Shown: positions 43,112-52,546 of the stretch, one piece after another
How positions within the stretch are numbered: the first letter of the stretch is position 1
How the letters are laid out: each line of letters opens with the position of its first letter
Assembly: GCA_025350645.1 (NCBI GenBank)
Contig: JANXXM010000029.1
Span: forward strand, 1-64,000
DNA from: Ferruginibacter sp.
GTDB lineage: Bacteria; Bacteroidota; Bacteroidia; Chitinophagales; Chitinophagaceae
Length of the DNA: 64,000 nt
Direction: 5' to 3'
Made by a program: the position numbers and the translations under genes
Notes under the pieces: model-generated
Told to the model about the DNA's origin: nothing
Databases searched by the model: none
What the model saw: only the letters and a program-made list of their open reading frames with translations

Positions 43112-43828
43112 TTATTTATTATCAGCCAAAACCTTATCTATTCTATCTTTCAGTGTTTCATAATCTGTATAACCACGTGCAACCATATTAAATTTTGTAT
43201 CGCTTGTTTGTACAAATACACTAGGGTAACCGGTTACTTGTAATTGTTTCATCAACGAAAATTCGTAATTAGCAATTTCTTTGTAGTCTTCACTTTTCAG
43301 TTTTTCATAAAATATCTCTGGCTGTATGCTGTACTTTTCAAGCAGATGACGATATGCTTCATCATCCGTTAAATCTCGTCCTTCCACAAATAAAGAATGT
43401 TGTAAATCTGATGCAAATTCAACTGCACGGTCAGGATAAAATTCTTTAAAAATACACATGGCAATAGCAGGTTTTTCTGAATGTGGATGCCAGTCGCTAT
43501 CTTCCGCATTCTTTAAATGCCACAAATAATCTTCCCCAAATTTTGCGCCTGTAAGTTCTTCCACATTTTTATAAGCACTTAAAATATAATTTGCTGAAAC
43601 GCTTATGTGGGTTGGCTTTTCAGGCAATACCATGCCACCGCTTAGTACTTCAGTAGGCATGGTCGCTTTATATTCTTCCGCTATCTTTTTTATGATATTA
43701 CCAAATCCAAAACACCATCCGCAATAGGCATCGTAACAGTAAATGATTAGCCCCTTAAATCCCTCAAAAGGGGAATGTGAGTTTACAACATCATCGGTTT
43801 CTGTTTTTGTTTCAAAATTATCTTTCAT
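43112..43828 (-). CDS. DsbA-like (FrnE-type) thioredoxin-fold protein
   Basis: A 238-residue cytoplasmic protein with the CGWC active site in CYDAYCGWCFGF and a C-terminal GYPSVFVQ segment with the cis-Pro. It belongs to the DsbA-like FrnE family, probably a thiol-disulfide enzyme. Relatives usually begin close to the IYCYD segment; here an extra N-terminus of about 30 residues contains a palindromic repeat (43751-43773). Another ATG near the start is not apparent, so the extension is probably translated. Confidence 0.85.
   Translation of the reverse strand: MKDNFETKTETDDVVNSHSPFEGFKGLIIYCYDAYCGWCFGFGNIIKKIAEEYKATMPTEVLSGGMVLPEKPTHISVSANYILSAYKNVEELTGAKFGEDYLWHLKNAEDSDWHPHSEKPAIAMCIFKEFYPDRAVEFASDLQHSLFVEGRDLTDDEAYRHLLEKYSIQPEIFYEKLKSEDYKEIANYEFSLMKQLQVTGYPSVFVQTSDTKFNMVARGYTDYETLKDRIDKVLADNK
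43751..43773. repeat. Small palindrome inside the DsbA-like gene
   Basis: CCCCTT (43751-43756) and AAGGGG (43768-43773) enclose AAATCCCTC, which is the same 9-mer as in the ispG palindrome. It is translated as SPFEGFKG in the N-terminal extension. Confidence 0.5.
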
Positions 43829-43867
43829 TTAAAAAAATTTGCAACAATGTATAAATGACTATCATTT

Positions 43868-43888
43868 ATGGTCCGTTGTCTGTCGTCA
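43868..43888. repeat. GTCTGTY heptamer repeat, intergenic
   Basis: GTCCGTT, GTCTGTC, GTC in tandem in the short gap between polA and the DsbA-like gene. It shares GTTGTCTGT with the repeat inside polA. Confidence 0.45.
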
Positions 43889-43894
43889 AAATTT

Positions 43895-46732
43895 CTAATG
43901 CGCTTCCAACCAGTTATTCCCACTACCAAGTTCAGCCTCTACGGGTACATCGTTAGGCAATATTAATGCAGCTTTCATACTGTTTAAAATGATGGGTTTA
44001 ATTGCTTGCAACTCTTCTTTTAACACATCAAAAACCAATTCATCATGTACTTGTAAAATCATTTTACTTTTAAAATTTCCTTCTTTAAGCGCTGCACTTA
44101 TTTTTATCATAGCAAGTTTTATCATATCTGCCGCTGTACCTTGTATGGGAGAATTGATGGCGTTTCTTTCAGCAAAACCCCGTACCGTAAAGTTGGCGCT
44201 GTTGATATCTTTCAACCATCTTTTTCTGCCCATTAATGTTTCTACATAACCATTTTCTTTACAAAAATTAATCGTATCATCCATATATTTCTGTATGCCC
44301 GGAAATTCTTTTTTATAATTATCAATGATCTCTTTTGCCTCTGCTCTTGGTATAGATAAATTTTCTGAAAGTCCGAATGCCCCCTGCCCGTAAATGATAC
44401 CAAAGTTTACACTCTTAGCTTTGTAACGCATTTCTTTTGTTACTTCACTTTCTTCCACACCAAATACTTTTGCTGCCGTGGCGGTATGAATATCCTTACC
44501 GGTTCTAAAAGCTTCACACATATTTACATCACCGCTAATAGCCGCCACTACCCTTAATTCTATTTGCGAGTAATCTGCTGAAACCAATACATGGTTTGCA
44601 TCTCTGGGTATAAATGCTTTTCTTATTTCTCTTCCTTTTTCTGTACGAATAGGAATGTTTTGCAGGTTAGGATTTGTACTACTTAACCTTCCTGTAACCG
44701 CCACCGCTTGTGCATAATTTGTATGTACCCGACCTGTACGTTTGTTCATCAAAACCGGAAATGCATCTACATAAGTGCTTCGTAGTTTTGTGAGTTCTCT
44801 AAAGCTTAATATTTGGTCGCATATAGGATTGTTGTTTGCCAGTTTTGCTAAAATATCTTCTCCTGTGGCATACTGCCCCGTCTTGGTTTTTTTTGCTTTA
44901 GGATCTAGTTTCATTTTTTCGAAAAGCACTTCGCCCAGTTGTTTGGGGCTTGCCAAATTAAAACGAACACCCGCCAGTTCATACACTTTTTCTTCTGCTA
45001 TTTTTGCTTCGGTATCGAGTTCTTTGGAGTAAGAGTTTAAAAAATCCATGTCAATCCGCACGCCTTCAAATTCCATATCTGTCAATACCCTCACCAAAGG
45101 ATTTTCCACTTCGTAAAAAACTTTTTCTACTTCTTTTGTTTTTAATGATGGAAGAAATGTATGTTTTAATTGCAAAGTAATATCCGCATCTTCCACCGCA
45201 TATTCTTTAGCATCTTCAATAGTCACATCTCTCATGGTGCCTTGTGTTTTTCCTTTTTTGCCAATGAGAGATGTAATACTTACCGGGGTGTATCCAAGGT
45301 ATTTTGCACTGAGCAAATCCATGTTGCGTTTACCATCAGGCTCGGTAACATAATGTGCCAGCATGGTATCAAAAATATTTCCTTTTAATGCATATCCATA
45401 CCATTTAAGGATAAGCATATCATACTTTAAATTTTGCCCAATCCATATCTTACTTTCATCTTCAAAAAGAGATTTAAACTTTTCTAAAATTGCTAATGTT
45501 TCTTCTTTGCTTTCAGGACAGGGAATATACCAACCCTCTGTTGGTTTTACCGCAAAGCTTAGCCCCACAAGGTCTGCACAGTTTGCATCTATATGAGTAG
45601 TCTCTGTATCAAAACTTATTTCATCAAATTTATTTAGTTCCTCTAACAGGTTATTTATTTCTTCATCTGTTTGTACAAGCTTATAATTGTGCGGCGTATT
45701 TTCAATATTTTTATCTGCCACCAAGGGCAAATCTTCCTCCGTTGCTTCTTCGATATAAACCACTGCCTCAGGAGCTATATTTCCAAATAAATCCATCTGG
45801 CCAGTTTTTACTATCGGGGCTGTTATCTGTTGTCTGTTGTCTGTGGTCGATATTACTTTCGTTCCCAAAATCCTTTCCCCCATTGTTTTAAATTCCAGCT
45901 CGGCAAACACTTCCAGCAACACTTCTTTATTCATAGGGTCCAACTGAAAATCTTCTTCATGAAAAACCACTGGTACATCCAAAATAATAGTAGCTAGTTG
46001 TTTGCTCATAACAGCATTTTCCTTTCCATTGCGAATTTTTTCTCCCAACGCACCTTTTATATTTTCGGCATTGGCCAAAATGTTTTCAACGGTATCGTAT
46101 TCCTTTAATAATTTGGCAGCAGTTTTTTCGCCCACACCAGCAATACCAGGAATATTATCTACCGCATCGCCCATTAATCCTAAAATATCAATTACCTGGT
46201 CTACCCTTTCAATTCCCCATTTTGCGCACACTTCTTTTGGTCCCATTATTTCTACACTGCCGCCTTGGTAACCGGGTTTGTAAATCTTTATTTTTTCAGA
46301 AACCAATTGCCCATAATCTTTATCTGGCGTTACCATAAAAACTTCGTAGCCCGCTTTTTCTGCCTGCTTTGCCAATGCACCAATTATATCATCTGCTTCG
46401 TAACCATCTAACTCAATACAAGGAATATTAAAGCCTTTTATAATTCGCTTTATATCTGGTACGGCAGATAAAATATCTTCGGGAGTTTCCTGCCTGTTGG
46501 CTTTATAATCTGCAAAACTTGTATGCCGTTCTGTGGGGGCATGTGTATCAAAACAAACTGCAATATGCGTTGGCTTTTGATTATTGATGAGTTCTACCAG
46601 AGTATTGGTAAAACCAAATTGTGCATTTGTATTTCTGCCTTTGCTTGTAATGCGTGGGCTGCGTACAAGTGAATAATACGCACGAAAAACAAGCGCCATC
46701 GCATCTAATAAAAAGAGTTTTTTTTCTTCCAT
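43895..46732 (-). CDS. polA: DNA polymerase I
   Basis: A 945-residue enzyme. The 5'-3' exonuclease is at residues 1-290 (DGYEADDIIG and GDAVDNIPG). The 3'-5' exonuclease is at about 345-535 with FDTETT and SFAVKP, so proofreading residues appear kept. The polymerase domain fills the rest, with YSQIELRV, KSVNFGIIYG and QVHDELVFDV. The linker between the first two domains contains a heptanucleotide repeat (45829-45850) read in frame as TTDNRQQ. Length is normal for Bacteroidota. Confidence 0.96.
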   Translation of the reverse strand: MEEKKLFLLDAMALVFRAYYSLVRSPRITSKGRNTNAQFGFTNTLVELINNQKPTHIAVCFDTHAPTERHTSFADYKANRQETPEDILSAVPDIKRIIKGFNIPCIELDGYEADDIIGALAKQAEKAGYEVFMVTPDKDYGQLVSEKIKIYKPGYQGGSVEIMGPKEVCAKWGIERVDQVIDILGLMGDAVDNIPGIAGVGEKTAAKLLKEYDTVENILANAENIKGALGEKIRNGKENAVMSKQLATIILDVPVVFHEEDFQLDPMNKEVLLEVFAELEFKTMGERILGTKVISTTDNRQQITAPIVKTGQMDLFGNIAPEAVVYIEEATEEDLPLVADKNIENTPHNYKLVQTDEEINNLLEELNKFDEISFDTETTHIDANCADLVGLSFAVKPTEGWYIPCPESKEETLAILEKFKSLFEDESKIWIGQNLKYDMLILKWYGYALKGNIFDTMLAHYVTEPDGKRNMDLLSAKYLGYTPVSITSLIGKKGKTQGTMRDVTIEDAKEYAVEDADITLQLKHTFLPSLKTKEVEKVFYEVENPLVRVLTDMEFEGVRIDMDFLNSYSKELDTEAKIAEEKVYELAGVRFNLASPKQLGEVLFEKMKLDPKAKKTKTGQYATGEDILAKLANNNPICDQILSFRELTKLRSTYVDAFPVLMNKRTGRVHTNYAQAVAVTGRLSSTNPNLQNIPIRTEKGREIRKAFIPRDANHVLVSADYSQIELRVVAAISGDVNMCEAFRTGKDIHTATAAKVFGVEESEVTKEMRYKAKSVNFGIIYGQGAFGLSENLSIPRAEAKEIIDNYKKEFPGIQKYMDDTINFCKENGYVETLMGRKRWLKDINSANFTVRGFAERNAINSPIQGTAADMIKLAMIKISAALKEGNFKSKMILQVHDELVFDVLKEELQAIKPIILNSMKAALILPNDVPVEAELGSGNNWLEAH
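45829..45852. repeat. GTCTGTY heptamer repeat inside polA
   Basis: ATCTGTT, GTCTGTT, GTCTGTG, GTC with an exact 7-base period. It encodes about residues 294-302 in the linker between exonuclease domains. Confidence 0.6.
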
Positions 46733-46966
46733 GCGGTAAAGATAATTGATGAAAAGAATAAGCCGTTTGAGAAAAAATATTTTTGTTGTAGCGAATAAAA
46801 TATTTAAAACTATATATTTTAATTTCTCTGGTAAAAAACCAGCAAGCAGGTGTTACTTATTAAGATGCAAAGAACAGCTTGATTGATAACGATGGGGTTA
46901 TTCATTCCCTGTAAAAGCAAAATAATTATACTTTTAACAAAAGAATATTTTACAAATTAAGTATTC

Positions 46967-46974
46967 TATTTTTG
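46967..46974 (+). promoter_or_regulatory. TAnnTTTG box for the first cyclophilin gene
   Basis: TATTTTTG, 24 bp before the chosen ATG at 46999. It overlaps an in-frame TTG at 46972, which argues against using that TTG as the start. Confidence 0.4.
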
Positions 46975-46998
46975 CAAAAATTTAAAAAGAAATATACT

Positions 46999-47445
46999 AT
47001 GAGCGATACAATTATTACAACAGGAAAAATAGAAACGAATAAAGGAACATTATCTTTTGAATTATATGATGATGATGCGCCAATAGCTGCAGCAAATTTT
47101 AAAAAACTGGCAATGAGCGGATATTATGATGGCATTAAATTTCACCGGGTGATACCTAACTTTATGGTACAAACTGGAGACCCTGACGGTACAGGTGCGG
47201 GAGGCCCCGGGTATAGTATTAAATGCGAAACCAGTGGCAGCAAACAAATACACGACAGAGGCGTAATGAGTATGGCACACAGAGGAAAAGATACCGGCGG
47301 AGCTCAATTTTTTATATGCCATGAGCGTGCCGGTACTAAGCACTTGGATGGTGTGCACACCTGTTTTGGAAAGATAACTGACGGACTGGAAATTTTGGAT
47401 ACTATTGCACAGGGAGATGTAATGAATAAGGTTACTATAGCGTAA
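46999..47445 (+). CDS. Cyclophilin-type peptidyl-prolyl isomerase, cytoplasmic
   Basis: A 148-residue PPIase with FHRVIPNFMVQTGDP and the AQFFICHE segment, the two cyclophilin core motifs. It has no signal peptide, and the ATG at 46999 gives a normal N-terminus. It accelerates proline isomerisation in folding. The next gene downstream is a second, exported cyclophilin. Confidence 0.93.
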   Translation: MSDTIITTGKIETNKGTLSFELYDDDAPIAAANFKKLAMSGYYDGIKFHRVIPNFMVQTGDPDGTGAGGPGYSIKCETSGSKQIHDRGVMSMAHRGKDTGGAQFFICHERAGTKHLDGVHTCFGKITDGLEILDTIAQGDVMNKVTIA

Positions 47446-47564
47446 CTTTTCATCTTTACAATAATAACCTGTAATTAGATTTTAGAAAGCAACTGGTAAA
47501 ACTCCTCATTTAATTATAGAAGTTACAGGAGAGTATTCTAAGAAAAAATATTTTTTTCAATAGA

Positions 47565-47572
47565 TATATTTG
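47565..47572 (+). promoter_or_regulatory. TAnnTTTG box for the second cyclophilin gene
   Basis: TATATTTG, 41 bp before the ATG at 47614. The -33 element is not clear. Confidence 0.35.
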
Positions 47573-47613
47573 CAAATAAAAACTCATTTTTTCGCTGATA
47601 CTAAAATTATTTT

Positions 47614-48396
47614 ATGATAAAAAAGTTTTGTGCATCCGTTTTATTTGTAACAGTATTTTGCTTTTGTGTAAACGAATCTTTATATGCACAGGTAAAAAAA
47701 ACAACTGTAAAAAAAACGCCTGTTAAAAAAACGATTGTTGGCAAAGCAAAACCGGCAGCAGTAAAAACAAGTGTTACCAAGACTAAAACAACTATAAAAT
47801 CAGCAATTGATTCTTCTATTCAAATAAAAATAACTACAGATAGCGGGGTGCTGATGGTAAAATTATATGACAGCACACCACTGCACAGGGATAATTTTGT
47901 AAAACTGGTAAAGCAGGGTTTTTATGATAGCCTCATGTTTCACCGGGTAATAAACCAGTTTATGATACAGGGAGGCGACCCTAACAGTAAAAATGCTGCA
48001 GCCGGTACAATGCTTGGTAATGGTGGAGATGATATGGCAAGAATACCTGCGGAGTTTAGAACCACTCTTTTTCATAAACGTGGAGCTTTGGCAGCGGCAA
48101 GGGATGGCAACCCGGAAAAAGCCAGTAGTGCCTGCCAGTTTTATATTGTGCAGGGTAAATTATATAAAGACGCAGAGTTGGATATGATAGAAGCCCGCAA
48201 CGGAGCAAAATTTACCGTAGCAGAAAGAGCTGCATACAAAACTGTGGGAGGTACACCTTTTCTAGATAAAAGCTATACCGTTTTTGGTGAGGTAACCAGC
48301 GGGTTTGATGTAATAGATAAAATAGCTACTGCTGCAAAAGACAGAAACGACAGGCCTTTGGGGGATATACGGATGAAGATGGAGATTATTAAATGA
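47614..48396 (+). CDS. Cyclophilin-type peptidyl-prolyl isomerase, exported
   Basis: A 260-residue PPIase with a signal peptide (MIKKFCASVLFVTVFCF, cleavage near SLYAQ). A Lys/Thr-rich repeat linker of about 40 residues has several VKKT units. The cyclophilin domain holds MFHRVINQFMIQGGDP and SACQFYIVQ. It has a long insertion (LDMIEARNGAKFTVAERAAY), common in Bacteroidota homologues. It is probably a periplasmic folding factor. Confidence 0.92.
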   Translation: MIKKFCASVLFVTVFCFCVNESLYAQVKKTTVKKTPVKKTIVGKAKPAAVKTSVTKTKTTIKSAIDSSIQIKITTDSGVLMVKLYDSTPLHRDNFVKLVKQGFYDSLMFHRVINQFMIQGGDPNSKNAAAGTMLGNGGDDMARIPAEFRTTLFHKRGALAAARDGNPEKASSACQFYIVQGKLYKDAELDMIEARNGAKFTVAERAAYKTVGGTPFLDKSYTVFGEVTSGFDVIDKIATAAKDRNDRPLGDIRMKMEIIK

Positions 48397-48612
48397 TTTT
48401 AAAATCATTGTATTTTACAGATCTTCATCAAACTATATAGAATATTATTTACGAGGGACAAAAGTATTATTTTAACAAACAGATTTTTGCGGCAAGATTT
48501 TACAGTCCTACAACGAAAGTGATAAAACAAAAAATAAAAATAAGAAACGGGATACCAGAGTTCTTTTTCAGCTAAATTACACTGCTATTTATAAACCTAA
48601 AAACTTTTTGTA

Positions 48613-48990
48613 ATGAGTTTTCCTATTAATTTAAAGTATACCAAAGATCACGAGTGGATTTCTATTGAAGGTAATGTAGCCACTATTGGTATTACAGATT
48701 TTGCACAGAAGGAACTGGGAGATATTGTATATGTAGATATAAGCACCACAGGCAAAGCATTAAGCGCTGAAGATGTATTTGGTACTGTAGAAGCGGTGAA
48801 AACAGTAAGTGATCTTTTTTTACCTGCCGCAGGTACCATTACTGAAGTAAATCCTGCGCTGGAAGCTAACCCGGAGCTGGTAAACAGCGACCCTTATGGG
48901 GCAGGATGGATGGTAAAAATGACGGTAGATAATGTAGCGGATATAGCAGAGCTGATGGGTGCCGAAGATTATGAAAAATTGGTAGCATAA
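48613..48990 (+). CDS. gcvH: Glycine cleavage system H protein
   Basis: A 125-residue lipoyl carrier with Lys63 in TVEAVKTVSD as the lipoylation site and the H-protein fold (KYTKDHEWI, GDIVYVD). It shuttles the aminomethyl group between P, T and L proteins. No other gcv gene is in the window. A lipoyl ligase or synthase is not seen here. Confidence 0.95.
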   Translation: MSFPINLKYTKDHEWISIEGNVATIGITDFAQKELGDIVYVDISTTGKALSAEDVFGTVEAVKTVSDLFLPAAGTITEVNPALEANPELVNSDPYGAGWMVKMTVDNVADIAELMGAEDYEKLVA

Positions 48991-49049
48991 ATGGAGTTCA
49001 TATATTTAAGACGGAACTTTTAAAAATTTATAATTTTTCTTTAACCAAC

Positions 49050-49424
49050 ATGTATAAAAAATATTTACCGGGCATTGCCTGGTTTTTTTTGGTGCTTATT
49101 TTAATATGCCTGCCGGGCAATGATCTGCCGAGGGCAAGTAACTGGATGAATATTATTTTTTTTGACAAATGGGTACATACAGGGCTGTTCGGCACATTAG
49201 CGTTATTGTTCATGAAGCCGGTAGCAACATCAGGCAAGCCGAAAAAAATAAAATGGAATGGAGTAATAAAAATTGCAACAGCCATAAGTGTTTGGGGACT
49301 TACTACAGAGTTTGTTCAGCGGTTTTTTATACCTGGTCGCAATTTTGATTTGCTGGATTGGGCAGCAGATAGTTTTGGCGTATTGCTTGCTGTACTAATT
49401 TGCCGGTGGTTTTATTTTAAATAA
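49050..49424 (+). CDS. VanZ family membrane protein
   Basis: A 124-residue protein with about four transmembrane helices and the VanZ pattern: an N-terminal helix, then DKWVHTGLFGTLALL, then TEFVQRFFIPGRNFDLLDWAADSFG. It follows gcvH by 59 bp. VanZ proteins are linked to low-level teicoplanin resistance in enterococci, but in other phyla the role is unknown. Confidence 0.88.
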   Translation: MYKKYLPGIAWFFLVLILICLPGNDLPRASNWMNIIFFDKWVHTGLFGTLALLFMKPVATSGKPKKIKWNGVIKIATAISVWGLTTEFVQRFFIPGRNFDLLDWAADSFGVLLAVLICRWFYFK

Positions 49425-49527
49425 CTGATAATTCATTTTACTACAAGTGGGTAAATTAACTTTAAAAGATATTTTCGTGTTTTAAGTAATATTAGCCATA
49501 GTATTAACCTTTCCCCACTAAAAACCT

Positions 49528-49535
49528 TACATTTG
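49528..49535 (+). promoter_or_regulatory. TAnnTTTG box 5 bp before the DUF4290 gene
   Basis: TACATTTG followed by CCTAT and the first ATG at 49541. Gap of five bases to the start codon. Confidence 0.45.
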
Positions 49536-49540
49536 CCTAT

Positions 49541-50329
49541 ATGCTGAATACAGAAAACATGGAGTATAATACTACCAGAAATCATTTAATAATGAAAGAA
49601 TATGGCAGACATATTCAAAAGATGGTAGAGTACCTGCTTACTTTAGAAAACAAAGAAGAAAGACAACGCAATGCTTATGCGGTTATAGAATTGATGGGGT
49701 TTTTAAATCCACATTTAAAGAATGTTGAAGATTTTCGCCATAAATTATGGGATCACCTTTTTTTAATAAGTAATTTTACGCTGGATGTGGAAAGCCCTTA
49801 CCCAATACCTACAAGAGAAACACTTAAAGCAAGGCCCGAAAGACTGCCTTACCCCAAGCACCACCCACGTTACAACCACTTAGGTAAAAATATAGAAGTA
49901 GTTATAGACAAAGCCCTTAAAGAAGAAAATCCTGAGAAGAAACAAGGTTTTGCTAATGCCATTGCTTATTATATGAAGCTTACTTACAGTAACTGGCATA
50001 AAGAGTTGGTGCATGATGATACTATACAAAATGAATTGAGTAATATGACAAATGGTGAGCTTGAGTTTAATAATCGCCCATTTGTAAAACATCAACCGGC
50101 AAGGCCGGAGCGGGATGATTATGGAAGAACAACTTACCGCAAAAATAACTTTGGCGGCAGAGATAACAGAAACAACCAGCAACAACAACAGGCAGGAAAC
50201 AGAAACAGCAATAACAGCAATAATAATAACCGCAATGCGCCGCAGGGAGGCAGCAGAGATAATAATGGTAGCAGGGATAGCAGACCAAACAACAATAATA
50301 ATAACCGAAATTTTAAAAAACGTTTTTAA
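49541..50329 (+). CDS. DUF4290 family protein with Asn-rich tail
   Basis: A 262-residue protein. Residues 1-170 form the helical DUF4290 domain (EYGRHIQKMVEYLL, then IELMGFLNPHLKN), a Bacteroidota-specific family of unknown function. The last 75 residues are low complexity, rich in Asn, Gln, Arg and Gly, and end NFKKRF. Such tails often bind RNA, but this is not shown. A second in-frame ATG at 49559 is possible. A terminator follows the gene. Confidence 0.85.
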   Translation: MLNTENMEYNTTRNHLIMKEYGRHIQKMVEYLLTLENKEERQRNAYAVIELMGFLNPHLKNVEDFRHKLWDHLFLISNFTLDVESPYPIPTRETLKARPERLPYPKHHPRYNHLGKNIEVVIDKALKEENPEKKQGFANAIAYYMKLTYSNWHKELVHDDTIQNELSNMTNGELEFNNRPFVKHQPARPERDDYGRTTYRKNNFGGRDNRNNQQQQQAGNRNSNNSNNNNRNAPQGGSRDNNGSRDSRPNNNNNNRNFKKRF

Positions 50330-50349
50330 AATTTTTCTTTAAAAATATT

Positions 50350-50384
50350 CCCGGTATGTTTTGCAAAAAGCTGCCGGGTTTTTT
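50350..50384 (+). terminator. Intrinsic terminator after the DUF4290 gene
   Basis: CCCGG and CCGGG pair around a loop of about 20 bases, followed by TTTTTT. Confidence 0.75.
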
Positions 50385-50516
50385 ATAACAAAAATAAATT
50401 AGGTTTGGTTTATTTAAAACGTATGAATTAATTGTATTTCTTTATTCCTTTTATGACAAAAAAACTTTTAAAAATACAATTCGGCCACCATTTAACTTTA
50501 ATAAAATTTTAAATCA

Positions 50517-51827
50517 ATGAGCATTTTTGAAGTAAGAGGAGGCAATAAATTAAAAGGTACTATTACCCCACAGGGAGCAAAAAACGAAGCTTTACAAATT
50601 ATAAGTGCAGTATTACTTACAGCAGATGAAGTGCAAATAAATAATATTCCCGATATTATAGATGTGAACCTGCTGATAGAATTGCTGCGGGAAATGAACG
50701 TAAAAGTGCAAAAAAAAGATGCGCATACTTACACTTTTAAAGCTGATGATGTAAATGTTGAATACCTGCAGAGCGAAGATTATTTTAAGAAAAGCGGAAG
50801 ATTGCGTGGCTCTGTAATGCTTGCAGGCCCATTGCTTGCAAGGTTTAAAAAAGCCTATTTGCCAAAGCCAGGCGGCGATAAAATTGGCCGCAGAAGATTA
50901 GACACACATATAATTGGTTTTGAAAGACTGGGTGCCAGTTTTTCTTATAACAGCGATACCGGTTTTTTCGCCCTCAAAGCGGATGAGCTAAAAGGCTGCA
51001 ACATGCTGCTGGATGAACCTAGTGTAACCGGCACTGCAAACATACTTATGGCAGCCGTGCTGGCAAATGGTACTACCACTATTTACAACGCAGCTTGCGA
51101 ACCATATATACAGCAGCTAAGCAAAATGCTTATACGCATGGGTGCAAATATACAAGGCGTGGCAAGCAATATGCTTATTGTAAACGGTGTAGAAAAACTA
51201 AAGGGAACAACTCATACCATGCTGCCCGATATGATAGAAGTGGGTAGTTTTATTGGGCTAGCAGCAATGACGCAGGGAGAGGTTACTATTAAAAATGCAG
51301 GTATAAAAGAGCTGGGTATTATTCCCGAAAAATTTAAACTGCTGGGTATAAAAATGGATTTTAACGGCGATGATATTCACATTCCTTCCCAGGATAAATA
51401 TGAGATACAACGCTTTTTAGATGGGGGAGTGCTTACTATTTATGATAATCCATGGCCAGGTTTTACACCAGATTTGCTCAGTATTATTCTCGTAACAGCT
51501 ATACAGGCACACGGCAGTATTTTAGTACATCAAAAAATGTTTGAAAGCCGATTATTTTTCACGGATAAATTAATAGAAATGGGTGCACAAATTATTCTTT
51601 GCGATCCGCACAGGGCAGTAGTTATAGGGCTGGAAAGAGAAAAGCAATTGAGGGGTATAACCATGAGCAGCCCGGATATAAGAGCAGGCGTTGCTTTATT
51701 AATAGCAGCACTAAGTGCTCAAGGAAAAAGTATTATTCAAAATATAGACCAGATAGACAGAGGTTACCAGAATATTGATGTACGACTGCGTGCATTGGGT
51801 GCAGATATTGTGCGAATTGCCCATTAG
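50517..51827 (+). CDS. murA: UDP-N-acetylglucosamine 1-carboxyvinyltransferase
   Basis: A 436-residue EPT-family enzyme with Lys22 in GAKNE and the active-loop region LPKPGGDKIGRRR. In E. coli MurA the loop residue Cys115 is bound by fosfomycin; here the aligned residue is Asp121. This replacement is known to give natural fosfomycin insensitivity in mycobacteria and chlamydiae. The enzyme makes enolpyruvyl-UDP-GlcNAc in the first step of peptidoglycan synthesis. It is followed by gmk about 120 bp later. Confidence 0.95.
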   Translation: MSIFEVRGGNKLKGTITPQGAKNEALQIISAVLLTADEVQINNIPDIIDVNLLIELLREMNVKVQKKDAHTYTFKADDVNVEYLQSEDYFKKSGRLRGSVMLAGPLLARFKKAYLPKPGGDKIGRRRLDTHIIGFERLGASFSYNSDTGFFALKADELKGCNMLLDEPSVTGTANILMAAVLANGTTTIYNAACEPYIQQLSKMLIRMGANIQGVASNMLIVNGVEKLKGTTHTMLPDMIEVGSFIGLAAMTQGEVTIKNAGIKELGIIPEKFKLLGIKMDFNGDDIHIPSQDKYEIQRFLDGGVLTIYDNPWPGFTPDLLSIILVTAIQAHGSILVHQKMFESRLFFTDKLIEMGAQIILCDPHRAVVIGLEREKQLRGITMSSPDIRAGVALLIAALSAQGKSIIQNIDQIDRGYQNIDVRLRALGADIVRIAH

Positions 51828-51948
51828 CAAATAGGCAACTATAATTTGCAGGATATTATTTTACCAAAAAAAAAATAAAAAAATATTTTTATAAAACTTA
51901 AAAGTATTGAAGCTTAATCTTAATACTCAATTCAAGATACTCGATACA

Positions 51949-52512
51949 ATGAACAGAATTTTAATTATAACGGCCCCATCAGGTGCAGGAAAAACATCCA
52001 TTACAAAACATTTAATGGAAAAATTTCCGGTATTTGCCTTCTCTGTATCTGCAGCTACGAGGCAGCCCAGAGGTATTGAAAAAGACGGCTTAGATTATCA
52101 TTTTATAACTGCAGATGAATTTAAATTTAAAATACAGCATAATGAATTTGTGGAGTGGGAAATGGTGTATGAAGGAAAATATTATGGTACATTAAAAGCA
52201 GAACTTATACGGATATGGAATGATGGAAAAATACCCGTGCTGGATATTGATGTGAAAGGCGCCATACATGTACAACAGCAATTTAATGAAGGTACATTAA
52301 GCCTTTTCATAGAACCACCGTCTGTAGAAGAACTTAAAAAACGCCTGCAAAGTAGGGGTACAGAAACAGAAGAGTCATTGGCGGCAAGGGTAAACAAGGC
52401 ATCTTACGAATTATCTTTTAAAGATTATTTTAATAAAACGATCGTAAATGCCGATCTTATCACCGCTTGTGCAGAAGCCGAAAAAATTGTAGCCGCTTTT
52501 TTACAGGAATAA
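51949..52512 (+). CDS. gmk: Guanylate kinase
   Basis: A 187-residue kinase. The ATG at 51949 is chosen because it places the P-loop APSGAGKTS at the usual distance (residue 8), while the frame before it starts at TTG. GMP-binding residues lie in SAATRQPRGIEKDGLDYHF. It phosphorylates GMP to GDP. Confidence 0.95.
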   Translation: MNRILIITAPSGAGKTSITKHLMEKFPVFAFSVSAATRQPRGIEKDGLDYHFITADEFKFKIQHNEFVEWEMVYEGKYYGTLKAELIRIWNDGKIPVLDIDVKGAIHVQQQFNEGTLSLFIEPPSVEELKKRLQSRGTETEESLAARVNKASYELSFKDYFNKTIVNADLITACAEAEKIVAAFLQE

Positions 52513-52546
52513 TATTCGTTTCTTTCTATTTTCTTAATTTTATATA

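Noticed and set aside
46972..46998. Upstream TTG start of the first cyclophilin
   Set aside because: The TTG overlaps the promoter-like TATTTTTG box, and family members begin at the ATG at 46999.
50150..50326. Repetitive AAC-rich DNA that could be mistaken for a repeat array
   Set aside because: It is the coding sequence of the Asn-rich tail of the DUF4290 protein, with no spacers or constant repeats; not a CRISPR array.
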